Source: Bettongia penicillata ogilbyi (Eukaryota > Chordata > Mammalia > Diprotodontia > Potoroidae). From it: a DNA stretch of 64,000 nt. Position numbers and translations under genes: made by a program. Positions 42,484-53,585 of this stretch are shown here, one piece after another. The stretch spans positions 868,220-932,219 of the forward strand of contig JAJHZJ010000121.1 in NCBI GenBank assembly GCA_023548195.1. Direction: 5' to 3'. Position 1 is the stretch's first letter. Each line of letters opens with the position of its first letter. The notes beneath the pieces were generated by a model. It worked only from the letters and a program-made list of their open reading frames with translations. It ran no database searches and had not been told where the DNA came from.

Positions 42484-43761
42484 TGTTAACTAAAAGCTCA
42501 TCTTCTGTTAATATTAAGCTCACCTGACCAAAATCTGACTCATAGACTAACAGTGAAGACAGACATTCCTCAGAAGCCAAAGTGATATATTTGAAGAATC
42601 CCAACTATCCTAAACTCTTTGGTATCCTGAAGACATGTAAATCCCTTCTTCCTCAATCAGCCCATTCATCAACCTTCTAACGTAGTTTAATTTTTGTTAA
42701 GTAAGGAAGATTTTAGTATTCTTTTAAGAGTTTAGCTTCTCAAGATTCATGGCCATAGCAACGTCTAGTTTTTAAGGGTTAAATAATAATTCCCAGAATA
42801 GCCTCAAGGCTCCTAGATAGTAATTCCTAGAATTCCTAGTGATAGACAGTCCTACTGAGACTGCGCAGTGAGATAAGGTATGACAAAATGCGATACTTCA
42901 CTTGCAAATGAAGATATTGCTAAAGTTAACCTGTGAGGTTATTGCTGGTAATATGCCTTCTTCGTCTGTTGCCCCATTAAGCAAGGGGGCACCAATCAGT
43001 GAGTGAGGAACCCATAGGAGAGTATGATAGTGTAATGCTTTGTGTGCCTTGATCAGCCTCCATCAAGGCTTGAGGGGATTTAAGGAAGTGAACAAGCTGG
43101 AATACTGTGCTTATCTCAACTGACCACATTGAGACATAGGGGTAGTTGTCCCTCCCCTTCTTGCCTATGCCTGCAAGAAGGGTGATTTGGGAAAGTTGTA
43201 GGACTTGGTGCTTCTATTATCAGCAAATTCCCATTGAGAAGACTGGACTAGAATAACGTAGGATTATTATCCCCTCAGAAGCTATCTTGCTGTCCTTCCT
43301 GTCTGACCAGATCAACAGTGAACCTGTTAAGAGTCTAGGGTCCAAAAACTGCAGTGCCTTCCATGTGTTATTTGTGAAACAAATTTGTAACCTGGCTTAG
43401 TTTACCTATAAAGTCTGTTTAACTAGGTTTGTTTCCTTAGGGGATATATGAGATTATGAGTCCACTAAACTAAATTCGCTCAGTTTTTATGACATTGAAG
43501 AAAGTGTGAGATCGTGAATCTTCTTTTTAACTTTTATAACCTAAAAGAATGTATGAGATTACAATATGTAAAAGAATTATTTCTCAGCCACTCTTACATA
43601 ATTTTGTCTAGAAAAGGGCTTTTTAAAGTCTTATTCAAAGTTCAAGTTTATATTTTTTCTCTGAAGCCTGGATCTGTGCTTAAGCACAATAAAACCTATA
43701 GTTTTACCTCTCTAATTTCTTTGTTGTGGTAGATTTATTTCAGCAGTTTTACCCTATCACA
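42484..43761 (+). other. Candidate solo LTR (endogenous retrovirus-like)
   Basis: Begins TGTTAAC and ends CACA. Promoter- and end-like signals occur in LTR order: CCAAT at 42992-42996, TATAAAG at 43407-43413 and AATAAA at 43688-43693, followed by a T-rich stretch. No target-site duplication was found and no internal retroviral genes flank it. It could instead be an unrelated repeat or unique DNA. Confidence 0.35.
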
Positions 43762-44039
43762 CAAACTCAACGAGAAAATATTTCTCCCATAACCTATAGA
43801 TAAAACTAGCAGTCCTTCTACATTCCTGGAAAAACACATCAACATGAATAAAATAAAAAATCCATTTGAGTAACTAAGTAATCAAGATTAGAATGCTCTT
43901 AATAGTCCAGTGGTCTAAAAGACTAGTCAGCACTAGACTGATTCCCAGGTCAAGGCACTAAAAGAGAAGCTAGAAAATACAAGATGTCTGCACAAGTATA
44001 ACAGAGGTAAAAAGGAACCCAGAATTTTGAGTAACCATG
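43762..44039. other. Unassigned non-coding stretch
   Basis: AT-rich, nothing recognised. Confidence 0.35.
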
Positions 44040-44220
44040 GACAATAGAAGGGAGTTGAAGCAGCTTCTGCTTAGAGTTTCTTCTATTCAGACCTCTGATT
44101 CCTCTTCAATTACTCCATATTATTTCTATCCATCAGCCCTCTTCTGGTTTCTCTTCTCTCCCTCCCCAGTTTCAATTGGATTACTACAGTCGTCTGCTTT
44201 TTGGGGTTTTTTTTGTTGAA
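44040..44220 (+). repeat. Possible L2 fragment
   Basis: C/T-rich 'catcagccctcttctggttt' and 'ctctccctccccagtttca' resemble L2 3' sequence but are weak on their own. Confidence 0.35.
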
Positions 44221-44365
44221 TACATCTACAGGAAATGATTAGATTTTTCCAACTCAGTCAGCAACATATTCAAGGTCAACTGGATCCTTACCACTGAATG
44301 GTAATCCTTCAATTTGTCTCTTAATGCCTATTCTAAAATTGAGTATATCTCCACCTAAGAGAACT

Positions 44366-44369
<4 letters not shown>

Positions 44370-44441
<72 letters not shown>

Positions 44442-44457
44442 TTCTCTCTCTCTCTCC
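44370..44457. repeat. (CT)n microsatellite
   Basis: About 40 CT units with two interruptions. Confidence 0.97.
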
Positions 44458-44471
44458 TCACTTTCTGTTCC

Positions 44472-44476
<5 letters not shown>

Positions 44477-44526
<50 letters not shown>
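44477..44526. repeat. (CA)n microsatellite
   Basis: 25 uninterrupted CA units, 20 bp beyond the CT tract. Confidence 0.97.
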
Positions 44527-44528
<2 letters not shown>

Positions 44529-44579
44529 CTCATTACCAATTCAAATAATCTTTATTTCAGCACTGAACCTCTTGAGTGA

Positions 44580-45282
44580 CTTGACATTTTTAAATAATCT
44601 TCCTTCCTAATTATGTCTCCTCCCTTGCCTTCTATAAAACTTCACTTTCATGGTCCTTTTCCTAATCTCTCTAACAATTCCTTCCCTATCCCTTTCAGTG
44701 GTACTTCATCCTCCTATCATCTCTTATTATGCATATGTCCAAAGATTCTCTCCTTGGATCTCTTTTCTTTGCTTGGTAATTTCAGTGACAATTATGACTC
44801 CAAGTATTTTCTGTCTTCCAATGGCTCACAATTTCAATATTCTACATCCAAACTTTCATCTGTCTGCTGACTCTTTCCATCCAGATTGCTGTCAACATCA
44901 ATGCAATATGTGATCCCAATGCAATATCAATCAATCAGTATGTTGAAAAACGGTAACATGAATTAGAATATGCACTGTCTTCCATTCTAGTCTCTTTCCT
45001 CAATCTAAATATTTATTACTCACTATATGCCAGGTTCTGTGACTCTGCTCTTGCCATTGTCAGTACCCGAAACAAAATTTCCTTTATTTCTGCCTATTGA
45101 AATATCTCTCTCTTCTTCCTAGCATCAACTCAAGTGTCACATTCTCCATGAATCTTTCTTCAATTCTCTCAGCTGGAAATTACTAATCCCTCCTCAAATT
45201 TTTTTAATCTGACTTTTTTCCTTCACATGCATCATATTATGGTTGGTATCTTACTTATTGTCTTTCTGTATTATTCTTTTCC
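44580..45282 (+). repeat. L2 LINE 3' region, left part
   Basis: 'ccttggatctcttttctttg', 'gtgacaattatgactccaag', 'actcaagtgtcacattctcc', 'atgaatctttcttcaattct'. Interrupted by a SINE at 45283. Confidence 0.7.
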
Positions 45283-45535
45283 AGAGGCAGCCATTTGACA
45301 CAATAGATAGAGTACTGGGCTTAGAATCAGGAAGACCCATCTTGAAGAGTTCAGATCTGGCCTCAGACACTTACCAGCTATGTGACCCTAGACAATATAT
45401 TTAACCCTATTTGCCTGTTTCCTCATCTGTAAAATGAGCTGGAGAAGGAAATGGCAAACCGCTCCAGTATCTTTGCCAAGAAAACCCCAAAAGGAGTCAC
45501 AAAGAGTCAGACACAACTGAAATGACTCAATAAAA
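45283..45535 (+). mobile_element. Marsupial SINE with TSD, inside L2
   Basis: Head 'agaggcagccatttgacaca', 'tatgtgaccctagacaatat', 'tgagctggagaaggaaatgg', 'ctccagtatctttgccaaga', 'gagtcagacacaactgaaat'. Flanks 'attattcttttcc' (45270-45282) and 'attacccttctcc' (45536-45548) match at 10 of 13. Confidence 0.92.
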
Positions 45536-45662
45536 ATTACCCTTCTCCATGAATTAGATTGTAAGTACTTTGAAGGTAGGAACTATATCTTGTCTCATCT
45601 TTGTATCAAAGGTGTCTACCACAAAGTCTTTCCTATAGTAGATACTTAAGAAATAGCTTAAT
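45536..45662 (+). repeat. L2 LINE 3' terminus, right part
   Basis: 'attagattgtaagtactttg', 'aaggtaggaactatatcttg' and 'agtagatacttaagaaatag' continue the L2 on the left of the SINE. Confidence 0.8.
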
Positions 45663-46608
45663 CATCTCATTTAAATAAGAAAGGAAAGGTGTGAACAAAC
45701 TTTGTCTCTTGGGAATATTTCTTGAAACAAATTTCTTGGGGATAGAAACCAAATCATCCATACTGAATCTCTCCAAACCAACCTTTTGCATACCAGCTAA
45801 CAAAGGTTTCAGGTAATCTTTCTTAATATTTTTCACTTTTCTGTTCAATAAGTGTTTTTACCTAGTTGTGCTATGTATTCTAATGCACATTCACATCTAA
45901 CATAAACCATTTTACTATTTCCTAAAGAAAGCTTCATCTAGTGAGGCACCTCTGTTTTACACTGAATTTATCCAAGAATAGGAAGTTTCTGAAGATAGGG
46001 GAAAAGGCAGAAAAATGTTCATGATAAAATCCATAAGACATTTTATCTTCACTTTAAATACTCTCTTTACAAGAGAATAAATAGCTTTGACACTAAGGGG
46101 ATAAGTAAACAATGTATTTCTGAAAAGCCACAATACCCCCAGAAACCCAAATAAAATGTGATTTTGGAGTTGGCTAACAAAGAGAAATCTGATAGCCATC
46201 AAACAGGAAGAAATGGCTCCACTTTGTAAGATAATATTTTCATTTATGAAATATCTTCTAACCAAGGGTCTCAAAACATAAATGCTTATTTTAAAAGAGG
46301 GAAAACAGGAAAGGAAAAGAATTTGATTCTCTCTAGTGATTAAACCAGAAATAGAACTGAGGTCTTCTATCCCAAATCTGTTGTTCTACCCAGTAACAAA
46401 AAAGAAAATTTTCAATAAGATGGTAGAAACTACACTCTTGCAAGAATTTTTTAAACAGCACTAGATGATATACTGTAGATACAAGAAATTAGTCCTATTA
46501 CAGTCACAAGAATGAACTAGGTATCTCGGTGGATTGTCTTCTAATGTCACAGAGAAATTCACTGAAGTCATTTTTTTATTGTTATACAGCAATCCTGGCT
46601 ACTACAAA
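45663..46608. other. Unassigned non-coding interval
   Basis: AT-rich; minus-strand frames of 71 and 105 codons have no recognisable domain. A weak antisense MIR patch lies at 46335-46400. Confidence 0.35.
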
Positions 46609-46626
46609 TGGCGCCCAGTTGGGGCC
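46609..46626 (+). other. Primer-binding-site-like motif
   Basis: 'tggcgcccagttggggc' resembles a retroviral primer-binding site for tRNA-Lys and lies 2 bp after 'actaca' (CA end). No LTR signals or internal genes support it, so it may be coincidence. Confidence 0.25.
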
Positions 46627-46684
46627 CACTCATTACACGCCTCATGGGACAAAGATTTTATTCCAGTGTACTTCCTCATAAAAG

Positions 46685-46835
46685 GCAATATGGCCTGTGT
46701 GGAAAGTACATCAGAGTTGGAGTCAAAAGGCCAAGCTTCAAATCCTGGAGGATTCAACAGCTTACTGGCTATTTAGCCTTGGAAAGAGTACTTGAGATCT
46801 CTGAATTTCTGTCCCTAGGAAATAACTCCTATAAT
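46685..46835 (+). repeat. MIR-type CORE-SINE
   Basis: 'atcagagttggagtcaaaag' and 'cttactggctatttagcctt' in sense order. Confidence 0.65.
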
Positions 46836-46844
46836 ATTACCTAA

Positions 46845-46968
46845 CACACAGAACTTGAAGGTTTGCAAAATGCTTTTCAAATATTATTTCATTTTATCCT
46901 GATAATCCCCCTGAGAGGTGGGTGCCATTATTATACCCCTTTTAGAGAGTGAGGCAAACAGAGGAGGA
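46845..46968 (-). repeat. MIR-type SINE fragment, antisense
   Basis: 'ttgcaaaatgcttttcaaat', 'tccccctgagaggtgggtgc' and 'agtgaggcaaacagagg'. Confidence 0.7.
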
Positions 46969-46979
46969 GGGGGAGAGAC

Positions 46980-47215
46980 CAAGGATTTACCAAGCACATA
47001 CCATGTGCCAGGCACTGTGCTAAACCTTTTACAAATATTCTCTAATTTGATCCTCATAAAACCCTAGGAGGTGGGTGCTATTATGATCTCCTTTTGACAG
47101 TTGAGGAAACTGAGGCTAGGGACTTGCCCAAAATCACAGTTAGTGTCCGAGGCCACATTTGAACTCAGGCCTTCCTGAAGTCCAGTGTTCAGTCCAATGC
47201 CTCACCTAACACTTG
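46980..47215 (-). repeat. CORE-SINE/MIR-type element, antisense
   Basis: 'gtgccaggcactgtgctaaa', 'gacagttgaggaaactgagg', 'gggacttgcccaaaatcaca', 'tttgaactcaggccttcctg'. Full-length-like, directly after a partial copy of the same type. Confidence 0.85.
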
Positions 47216-47375
47216 TTATTCTCACAGAAATAAACTTCTCCCAGTTTCCTCTAAGAAATTCAGCTCATCTTGATTACTCCAAGACTAGTCCCTTATCCCT
47301 TAGTCTATTCTGTGTCACTATGTGTGTGAGTGTGTTTGTTTTGGGAGGAGGAAAGGAGAGAGGAAGAGAGGAAGA

Positions 47376-47398
47376 CAGAGAGAGAGAGAGAGAGAGAA
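47376..47398. repeat. (GA)n tract
   Basis: Short GA microsatellite at the end of a purine-rich patch (47344-47398). Confidence 0.9.
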
Positions 47399-47499
47399 TA
47401 TACAAATTGTTTTAGGATACATGGTTGATTTATACATTATCGGTTTACGTATTTAAACGAGTTTCTTTGTTTCATTTCTATATACATGCTTTCGGTCCC

Positions 47500-48849
47500 A
47501 GTAGTGAGCCCTGATTCCCAGTTCGTCAGCCTTCTTAATTCCCATGATGTCAACTTAGGTAGTCAAACTCCTGGCCTCATAATCATCCTTCAAGTGTTCC
47601 ACCGCAACATTCCATAACTTTGAAATCTCTCTCTCTGACCATAACCTCTTTTCCTCATCATTACCCCAAATGTTTTTTAAAACCTAACTAAAACAATCTA
47701 TTTTCATCACAACCTCCAGTTACTTCTCATTTTTCTGCTTTCCCAGGCTTCCACCCCTGCTCACGTCTCACTTTCCTCCCTTCAGAATCATGACCCTAAT
47801 ATCAATCAGTTTAATATTACACAATCTACAGTTGAGTCCCGTGCCTCTGTGTCCTATTGTTTTCCAAACTCAAACCCTATGTTACTCCGTCCTCTGCTCC
47901 TACTTAGATGTCAGTGGAGGAATTCTGACTGACTGGGTCAACTACAAATTTATTATCTGATCTCACCTAAGCCTTATTACATGCCAACTCTTTTTACTCT
48001 ATCCTGACTGACTCCCTATCCCAGTCCTCTCAGCTTCTAGTTCAACCTTCTCTCCCCAAGGCCCCTAAACTTCCCTTTTCTTACCTATCAGCCAAGGACT
48101 CATCTTCATACTTTACTATTTTTTTAAATTGAGATATTATGGAGAGAGTTCCATCTATTTCCCAATTCTGCACTTCGGGTCACCTGAATATCATTCCCTG
48201 CCCTTGGCACTACCCTCAGAAAATGAGGTGATCTTTCTTTTTGCCAATGCCAACCTCTCTACCTATACCCTCAGTTCCCTCCCATCCATCTCCTCTAGGA
48301 GCTCATTCCTTTTAATCATTCCTTCTATACCACCATTTTTAACTTCTCCTCCAATTTGATGCCAGCTTATGAATATGTCTAGATGTTCTCTAAATTCAGA
48401 ATCCTATCCCTCACATCACCCTTGCAAGCTTCAAGCCATCTTCTTATATCACGCAGCAAAAATCCTAAAATGGGCAGTCTTAACTCCCTGCCACCTAACC
48501 TTAACTCAACTTGTTCTTTCCCGTAAGATTGTAAGTGACCTTTTATTGACATATCTCTTGGTGTGGGTTTTTTTTCTCATTCATCATCCCTCTAGGTACT
48601 CTCTGCATTCTGAGTCTTCATAACATTGTTTTCTCTTGGTTCTCCTCTGACCTTTCTGGTAACTCCTCAGACTCCTTTGTTGGATCATCACCCATGTGCA
48701 GCCCCTGCCCCCATATGCCCAAGTGTACCCTAGGGAGATGCCCTCTATTCTCTTACTCTTTCACCCAGTGATCTCCTCAGATCCTGGAGAGGTTAAGTAT
48801 TGTCTCCATGAAAAGGATTCCAAGATCTATTTATCCAGTCCTATATCAC
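47500..48849 (+). repeat. Long L2 LINE, left part (ORF2)
   Basis: L2 ORF2-derived blocks in order: 'gaccataacctcttttcctc', 'ctggtaactcctcagactcc', 'tttgttggatcatcacccat', 'cacccagtgatctcctcag', 'agatctatttatccagtcct'. It continues at 49430 after an insertion. This is the longest L2 in the window. Confidence 0.75.
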
Positions 48850-49429
48850 TGTAAGGTCCAACATTCCCCTAGCAGGAGAACCTTGCACCTCCCCCATACT
48901 GTTGGATGAATTTGATACCAAAGGAAGAGGCCAAGGAGCTCCAGATTCATTATAGGAGATTAATCTATCATTATGATTACTTACAAACAGAGGCCATCTG
49001 GGACAGTAGCCAGATAATTCCATGGGTCCCTGCAAAGTTCCTAGGAAAGCCCAGTGGTAATTATAGGAATCAAACAAAAGAAGGAGTGATAGAACACATA
49101 GCTACTGATTGGTGGATATTTTGTGATTTCTGCTTAGTAATGATCTCATTTATGAGCTCAGATGCTATTCCAGTGTTATGGAACAAATGCCCAAACACAG
49201 AGTTTGTGCACTGCTCATGTGCAGGTCATAATCGTGTCACTGTGTCCATGTTATGACTTTCATCATTCCCAGTGTCTAAGTTAGGACTCAGTGTCTAAAT
49301 TATTATTCAATATCCAAGTTATTTTTTAACAGGTCACCATGTCCAGGCTTCCACCTTTCACAGAGTTTAAGTTAATGGCTTTTCACTTCTTACTCTGTAT
49401 TATTGCTTTTTCCTAGTTGGGATCCCATG
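48850..49429. mobile_element. Unidentified insertion inside L2
   Basis: About 580 bp unlike L2, starting TGTAAGG and flanked on both sides by 'atcac' (48845-48849 and 49430-49434). It contains a 116-codon plus-strand frame (48906-49256) with no domain that I recognise. It could be a degraded solo LTR (5-bp duplication, TG start) but lacks a CA end and a clear AATAAA. Confidence 0.45.
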
Positions 49430-50130
49430 ATCACCAATCGCCAATTGAATATTTCCAACTGGATATCTCAAGGGCATCTCAGTGTCAATACATCCAAAAT
49501 TGAGCTTATGATCATTCCTTCAAACCCTCCCTTCTTCTTAAACTTTCTACTTCTTTCAAAGACAACATCATCCTTCCCTCTACCCAAGTTCACTTTGATA
49601 ATCCTAAAGAAAATGGAATTCTGACGTCACTTCCCAGATTAAGAGGGTTAGCAACTCTTTTTTGTCTCCAGGATAAAATACAGACTTTTCTGCTCAGCAT
49701 TTAAAGCTTTTCACAATGTAACTTCAGTCTACCTTTCTGGGACTTCCACATTGTTCTCCTCACATTTTCCCTTCCAACCAAGCGGGTCTTAATCTTCCTC
49801 ACACACAACATTGCATTTCCATCGCCATACCTTTGCACAGGCTGACTCTCATGCCTGAAACACCGTCCTTCTCACCTATATCTTTTTGAATCCCTAGCTT
49901 TATTTGAAGCTTAGCTCAAGTCCCACTTCCCGCATGAGGCTTAGACTGACCACCTGCTAGCTGCTGGTGGAGTTCTGCTTTGACATTACCATGTATATAT
50001 TTTGCATTTAATTCTTTTCTGTACACATTCTGTCACCCGCCAATGTATTTTTGAGATACTGTTTTATATTTGTCTTTGCATCTCCTACAGCACTTAGTAG
50101 GGCCTTACTAAATGAGATGTGGCTTTCTTA
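49430..50130 (+). repeat. Long L2 LINE, right part (3' end)
   Basis: 'aatatttccaactggatatc', 'tcaatacatccaaaattgag', 'agcatttaaagcttttcaca', 'ctcaagtcccacttcccgca', 'tcctacagcacttagtaggg'. It completes the element begun at 47500. Confidence 0.8.
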
Positions 50131-50712
50131 CATGTAGGACAGTTGATCTTTGACTATGCCTCCTGCTCAGTCCCTGTACTAAGGTGTTAACAAGGTGTTG
50201 AGTTAACTGTAAAGATCCTTTTTAATGTGGGAACACCTTTCCCTGCTGGAATTAAACGGGAAAATTTCATTGAAGGAGTAAAAATTAGACATGCTTGTTT
50301 AAGTGCTTAAATAACTAAGCCTTGGGGAGATAGGGAGACTCAAATCTCAAGAGCACACTGCAGAGAAGAACTCTGCAGAGGAAGGAGGCCATTTCTCTCT
50401 CTTCTTCTCCCCCACCAGTCATTGTTTCTAGCAGTAACTTACCCAGAAAGAACCATCTCATCCATCAGTTCAAGAGGTTGAGGGAGCAGACACAGATAAT
50501 CTAGGCAGACATAGAGAGACAGTAAGGGAGGGAGTAAGACATCAGGAGGAAAAGAGGGTACTGGCAATAGAGAAGACAATTGACTTGAGAATAGACCCTT
50601 TGCATCCAGTGAGGACTCTATGAAGAAAAAACTTCCAGGTCCTTCAGTACCAGATTGTGAATTACCTTTGACACACATGTATCCCACAAGTTTACCTCAC
50701 TACCATTGTACC
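50131..50712. other. Unassigned non-coding stretch
   Basis: Moderate GC, no repeat recognised; overlapping frames near 50439-50901 have no domain. It may be one block with 51269-51620, split by the RTE-tailed repeat. Confidence 0.35.
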
Positions 50713-50720
50713 TTTAATTT

Positions 50721-51260
50721 GGAGGTATATGGGATGCTCAGGAGGACTCATACCTCTGTCGTGAGGGCTCATCGAGTCCTTTTCAAAGCTGCTCATCCAC
50801 CTTTGGTGTCAACCTTTCATCCAACACTCACCTGTGCCTCCAAGAAGCTACAATATGTGCAGTTGCCACACAGCAGACTAAACCAGGTTGAAGATAGCTA
50901 ACAGGCCTGAAACCCATTAGTGAGTTAGGGGAATGTCTATCCCAAGTATGGGAAGACTTTCCCCAGCAGAATGGCAGATAAGATCAATTTGTTCCAGCAG
51001 CCATGAAGGCAGGTGAAGCAGACACTGTGGAGCGCTTAGAGCTTGGTCAGACCTCAAAGACCCCAAGGTCATCCACTGCTTCGCAGTCATTGCCAACTGT
51101 CCAGACTCTTTTCTTTCCATTGGACTTTGATGACTGTGAGGGAAAGAGTGAGTGACAACTCGGTCCAACTCTGCCTCATCTAAATCCAATTCACACAAGA
51201 GTCAAGATATCACCCCATGATGTCAGTGGTTCTCTTCCCAAATGAAGGACAAACACAACT
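50721..51260 (+). mobile_element. RTE-tailed long repeat with 8-bp TSD
   Basis: 540 bp flanked by 'tttaattt' at 50713-50720 and 51261-51268. The body includes 'gctcatccacctttggtgtc', 'agcgcttagagcttggtcag' and 'aaggtcatccactgcttcgc'. The 3' end 'aatgaaggacaaacacaac' equals the RTE/SINE tail. Another long copy lies at 61950-62515 (minus). Confidence 0.8.
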
Positions 51261-51268
51261 TTTAATTT

Positions 51269-51958
51269 TGAACTCACTTTTTCTCTGGGCTCTGTGTTTA
51301 CCTATGGGGGTATGTGACAGATTTCTGGGGAACATACTTTGTAGCTATTCTTTCTACTGTCATCTTAGTGAATGTCTTTGCTAAGAGCTAATTATATCTG
51401 CTAGCTGACTTTTCATGGGGAAGCACCTTTTGGGGTTTGCAAACTATAGTGTTAAGAGTATCTACAGACAGGGTACTCCAGGATCCAGATGTATCCAACC
51501 TCTGGAGACTCAGCCCATGAATTCAAGAACAAGCTGGGAATTAACTCAGAAGGGGTGCTTCATAAGTTTATCCAATTTGGATATCATTTGGAGCTAATCT
51601 GGCTTTACCTAAGTCTATTTAACCATGTCTGTTTTCAGGATTTGCCTGAGCCATGAATGCATTGATCCCGAAATATTATTTAACATGTGCCACTCTTATG
51701 CAAACCTTCTTCCAGCAAGACTTAGGCAGCATTGTATCTAAAATTCCAAGAAAAAGAAGCACTCGAGACCGGGTCAGCATTAAGGAGATTTTACATTATT
51801 TATTCTGAGGCTTGCTAATTAATCCTAGCTGAGTCTGACCCTTCAGTGAAGCATACTGAATGAATTTCCGTCTACAGAGGAAACTATTCCCTTGATAAAT
51901 TAATGACATCTTCCAGAGTACCAGTGGGCTGACCTGCCTGGGCAGAAAGGGTAACTCA
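51269..51958. other. Unassigned non-coding interval
   Basis: No repeat recognised. It contains a 51-codon frame at 51653-51808 with a basic stretch (IPRKRSTRDR) and CpGs uncommon for this window, but no confirmed family. Confidence 0.35.
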
Positions 51959-52100
51959 GAGGGAAAGGTGAGTTCCAGTTCCAGTTGTACTTTGTAACCC
52001 TCAGTAAGTTATTTTGACTCTCAGTAATTCCAGTGGAGAATAGTGGTGCCCCGCTTCGAAGGTGTGAGGGATAACTAATAAGATGGATGGTGAAAGTTCC
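51959..52100 (+). repeat. Weak MIR-like fragment
   Basis: 'gtgagttccagttccagttg' and 'gttattttgactctcagtaa' resemble decayed sense MIR. Confidence 0.35.
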
Positions 52101-52944
52101 TGGCACAAAAGCTAAAGTACCAACTTGAGCCTGCCCAGGGTCTACTTACAGGGGAGCTCTCTGGCCAGGATTGGCTAATAAATCTTAATCACAGCCTAGG
52201 CAAGTGTTCTCCTATAATCAGGATCCTTGATTGGCTGTATTCACACTCACACGAGGTCAGAAATGAGGAGGAGGAGGAGGAGGAGAGAGAAAAGAGCAGA
52301 GAAATCAAAGGCTAATGGTAATTCAGAGTTCCATAACTGTCTGGCCATGTGATTATTCCTAGCCTGAGTGATTGTGCAGAGAAGGCACTCACCGACCTGC
52401 CATGTGCTCCCCTCTCAAAGATTACCTTCACCCAGCAGCATTGCCCAGCAGCAGCTCCCAGGCCAGCTGGAGTAAGAAAGTGCCTGAGGATGCATTTTAA
52501 AAAAATAGAAAAGTAGATAGAGTTTGGTGAGTGTGTCTGTGTTTTTGGTGGGGCAGGATAGTCTGCACATGACCTAACTTCGTGAGAGATGAATATCAGT
52601 ACTGCATAAACTGCACAAATGGTTTTATATTCTTGTCCCCTTGTCTTGCTACAGCTTTCACTGGAGAAGGGATTTTTATTTCCTCAGCACCATCTTCATT
52701 GCCTCACAAGACCCTTTGGATCAGAGCTGGCCTCAACCTTCCAATAAAAAAAGAGTAATGTAGAAGCTGCTGGACATTCTTTTGCCTAAAATTATTTCCT
52801 CAAAGACTAGTCGACCTATCTAGCTGACTATTTGTACTTATTAGTCACATCATTCCTTGGGTCACAACACTTTCACAGAGTGAGATGGCCAAGCTAACTA
52901 CAAGCAAGCACCAAAAAACCATTAAGGACTCATTTAGTATTAGA
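52101..52944. other. Unassigned non-coding interval
   Basis: Two inverted CCAAT-type cores (ATTGG at 52170-52174 and 52230-52234), a short (AGG)n run at 52265-52285, otherwise unique sequence. No exon support. Confidence 0.35.
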
Positions 52945-53203
52945 CAAGGGCAGTTAGGTGGCCAGGTAGAGTACCAGGCTTGGAGTCAGGAAGACCTGAG
53001 TTCAAATGGGGCTTCAGAGACTTACTAACAGGGTGACCCTGGGCAAGTCACTTAACCCTGTTTCCCTCAGTTCACTCATCTGTACAATGAGCTGGAGAAG
53101 GAAATGGCAGACCACTCCAGTATATTAGCCAAGGAAAACCCTCAATGGGGTCACCAAGAATCAGACATGACTGAAGTGAGTCAGCAACAACTGCAACCAC
53201 AGT
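52945..53203 (+). mobile_element. Marsupial SINE
   Basis: Head 'gggcagttaggtggccaggt', 'gggtgaccctgggcaagtca', 'gagctggagaaggaaatggc', 'tcagacatgactgaagtgag'. Full length. Confidence 0.92.
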
Positions 53204-53204
53204 G

Positions 53205-53418
53205 TAGTGTGGATGGAGAACTAGCCTTGGCATCTGGAAGAACCGAATTCAAGTGCCACCTCCAACAGAGAGATTGACTATGGGCAAGTCACTGGTCACA
53301 AGTCATCTCTCAGTATCTTATTCAATTCTCTAAGGATGTAAACTGAAGAACAATTGCTAATCTGCATATTTAGAGGGAGTTTCCTCAATAGAAGTTCTCT
53401 ATAACGGTAAAGTCACAA
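53205..53418 (+). repeat. MIR-related marsupial SINE
   Basis: 'gtgtagtgtggatggagaac', 'tcaagtgccacctccaacag', 'gggagtttcctcaatagaag', 'aacggtaaagtcac'. It abuts the SINE and leads into the purine microsatellite. Confidence 0.7.
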
Positions 53419-53419
53419 A

Positions 53420-53420
53420 T

Positions 53421-53502
<82 letters not shown>

Positions 53503-53526
53503 AGAAAGAAAGAAAGAAAGAAAGAA

Positions 53527-53585
<59 letters not shown>

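Noticed and set aside
44324..44548. Frames across 44.3-44.5 kb on both strands
   Set aside because: Translations of CT and CA microsatellites (Leu-Ser and Thr-His or Val-Cys rep
48906..49256. 116-codon frame as a host exon
   Set aside because: It lies in an insertion inside an L2, has no domain or splice context, and is better treated as part of an unknown element.
52170..52234. Two ATTGG boxes as a promoter
   Set aside because: No TATA, CpG island, initiator or downstream gene; ATTGG pairs are common by chance.
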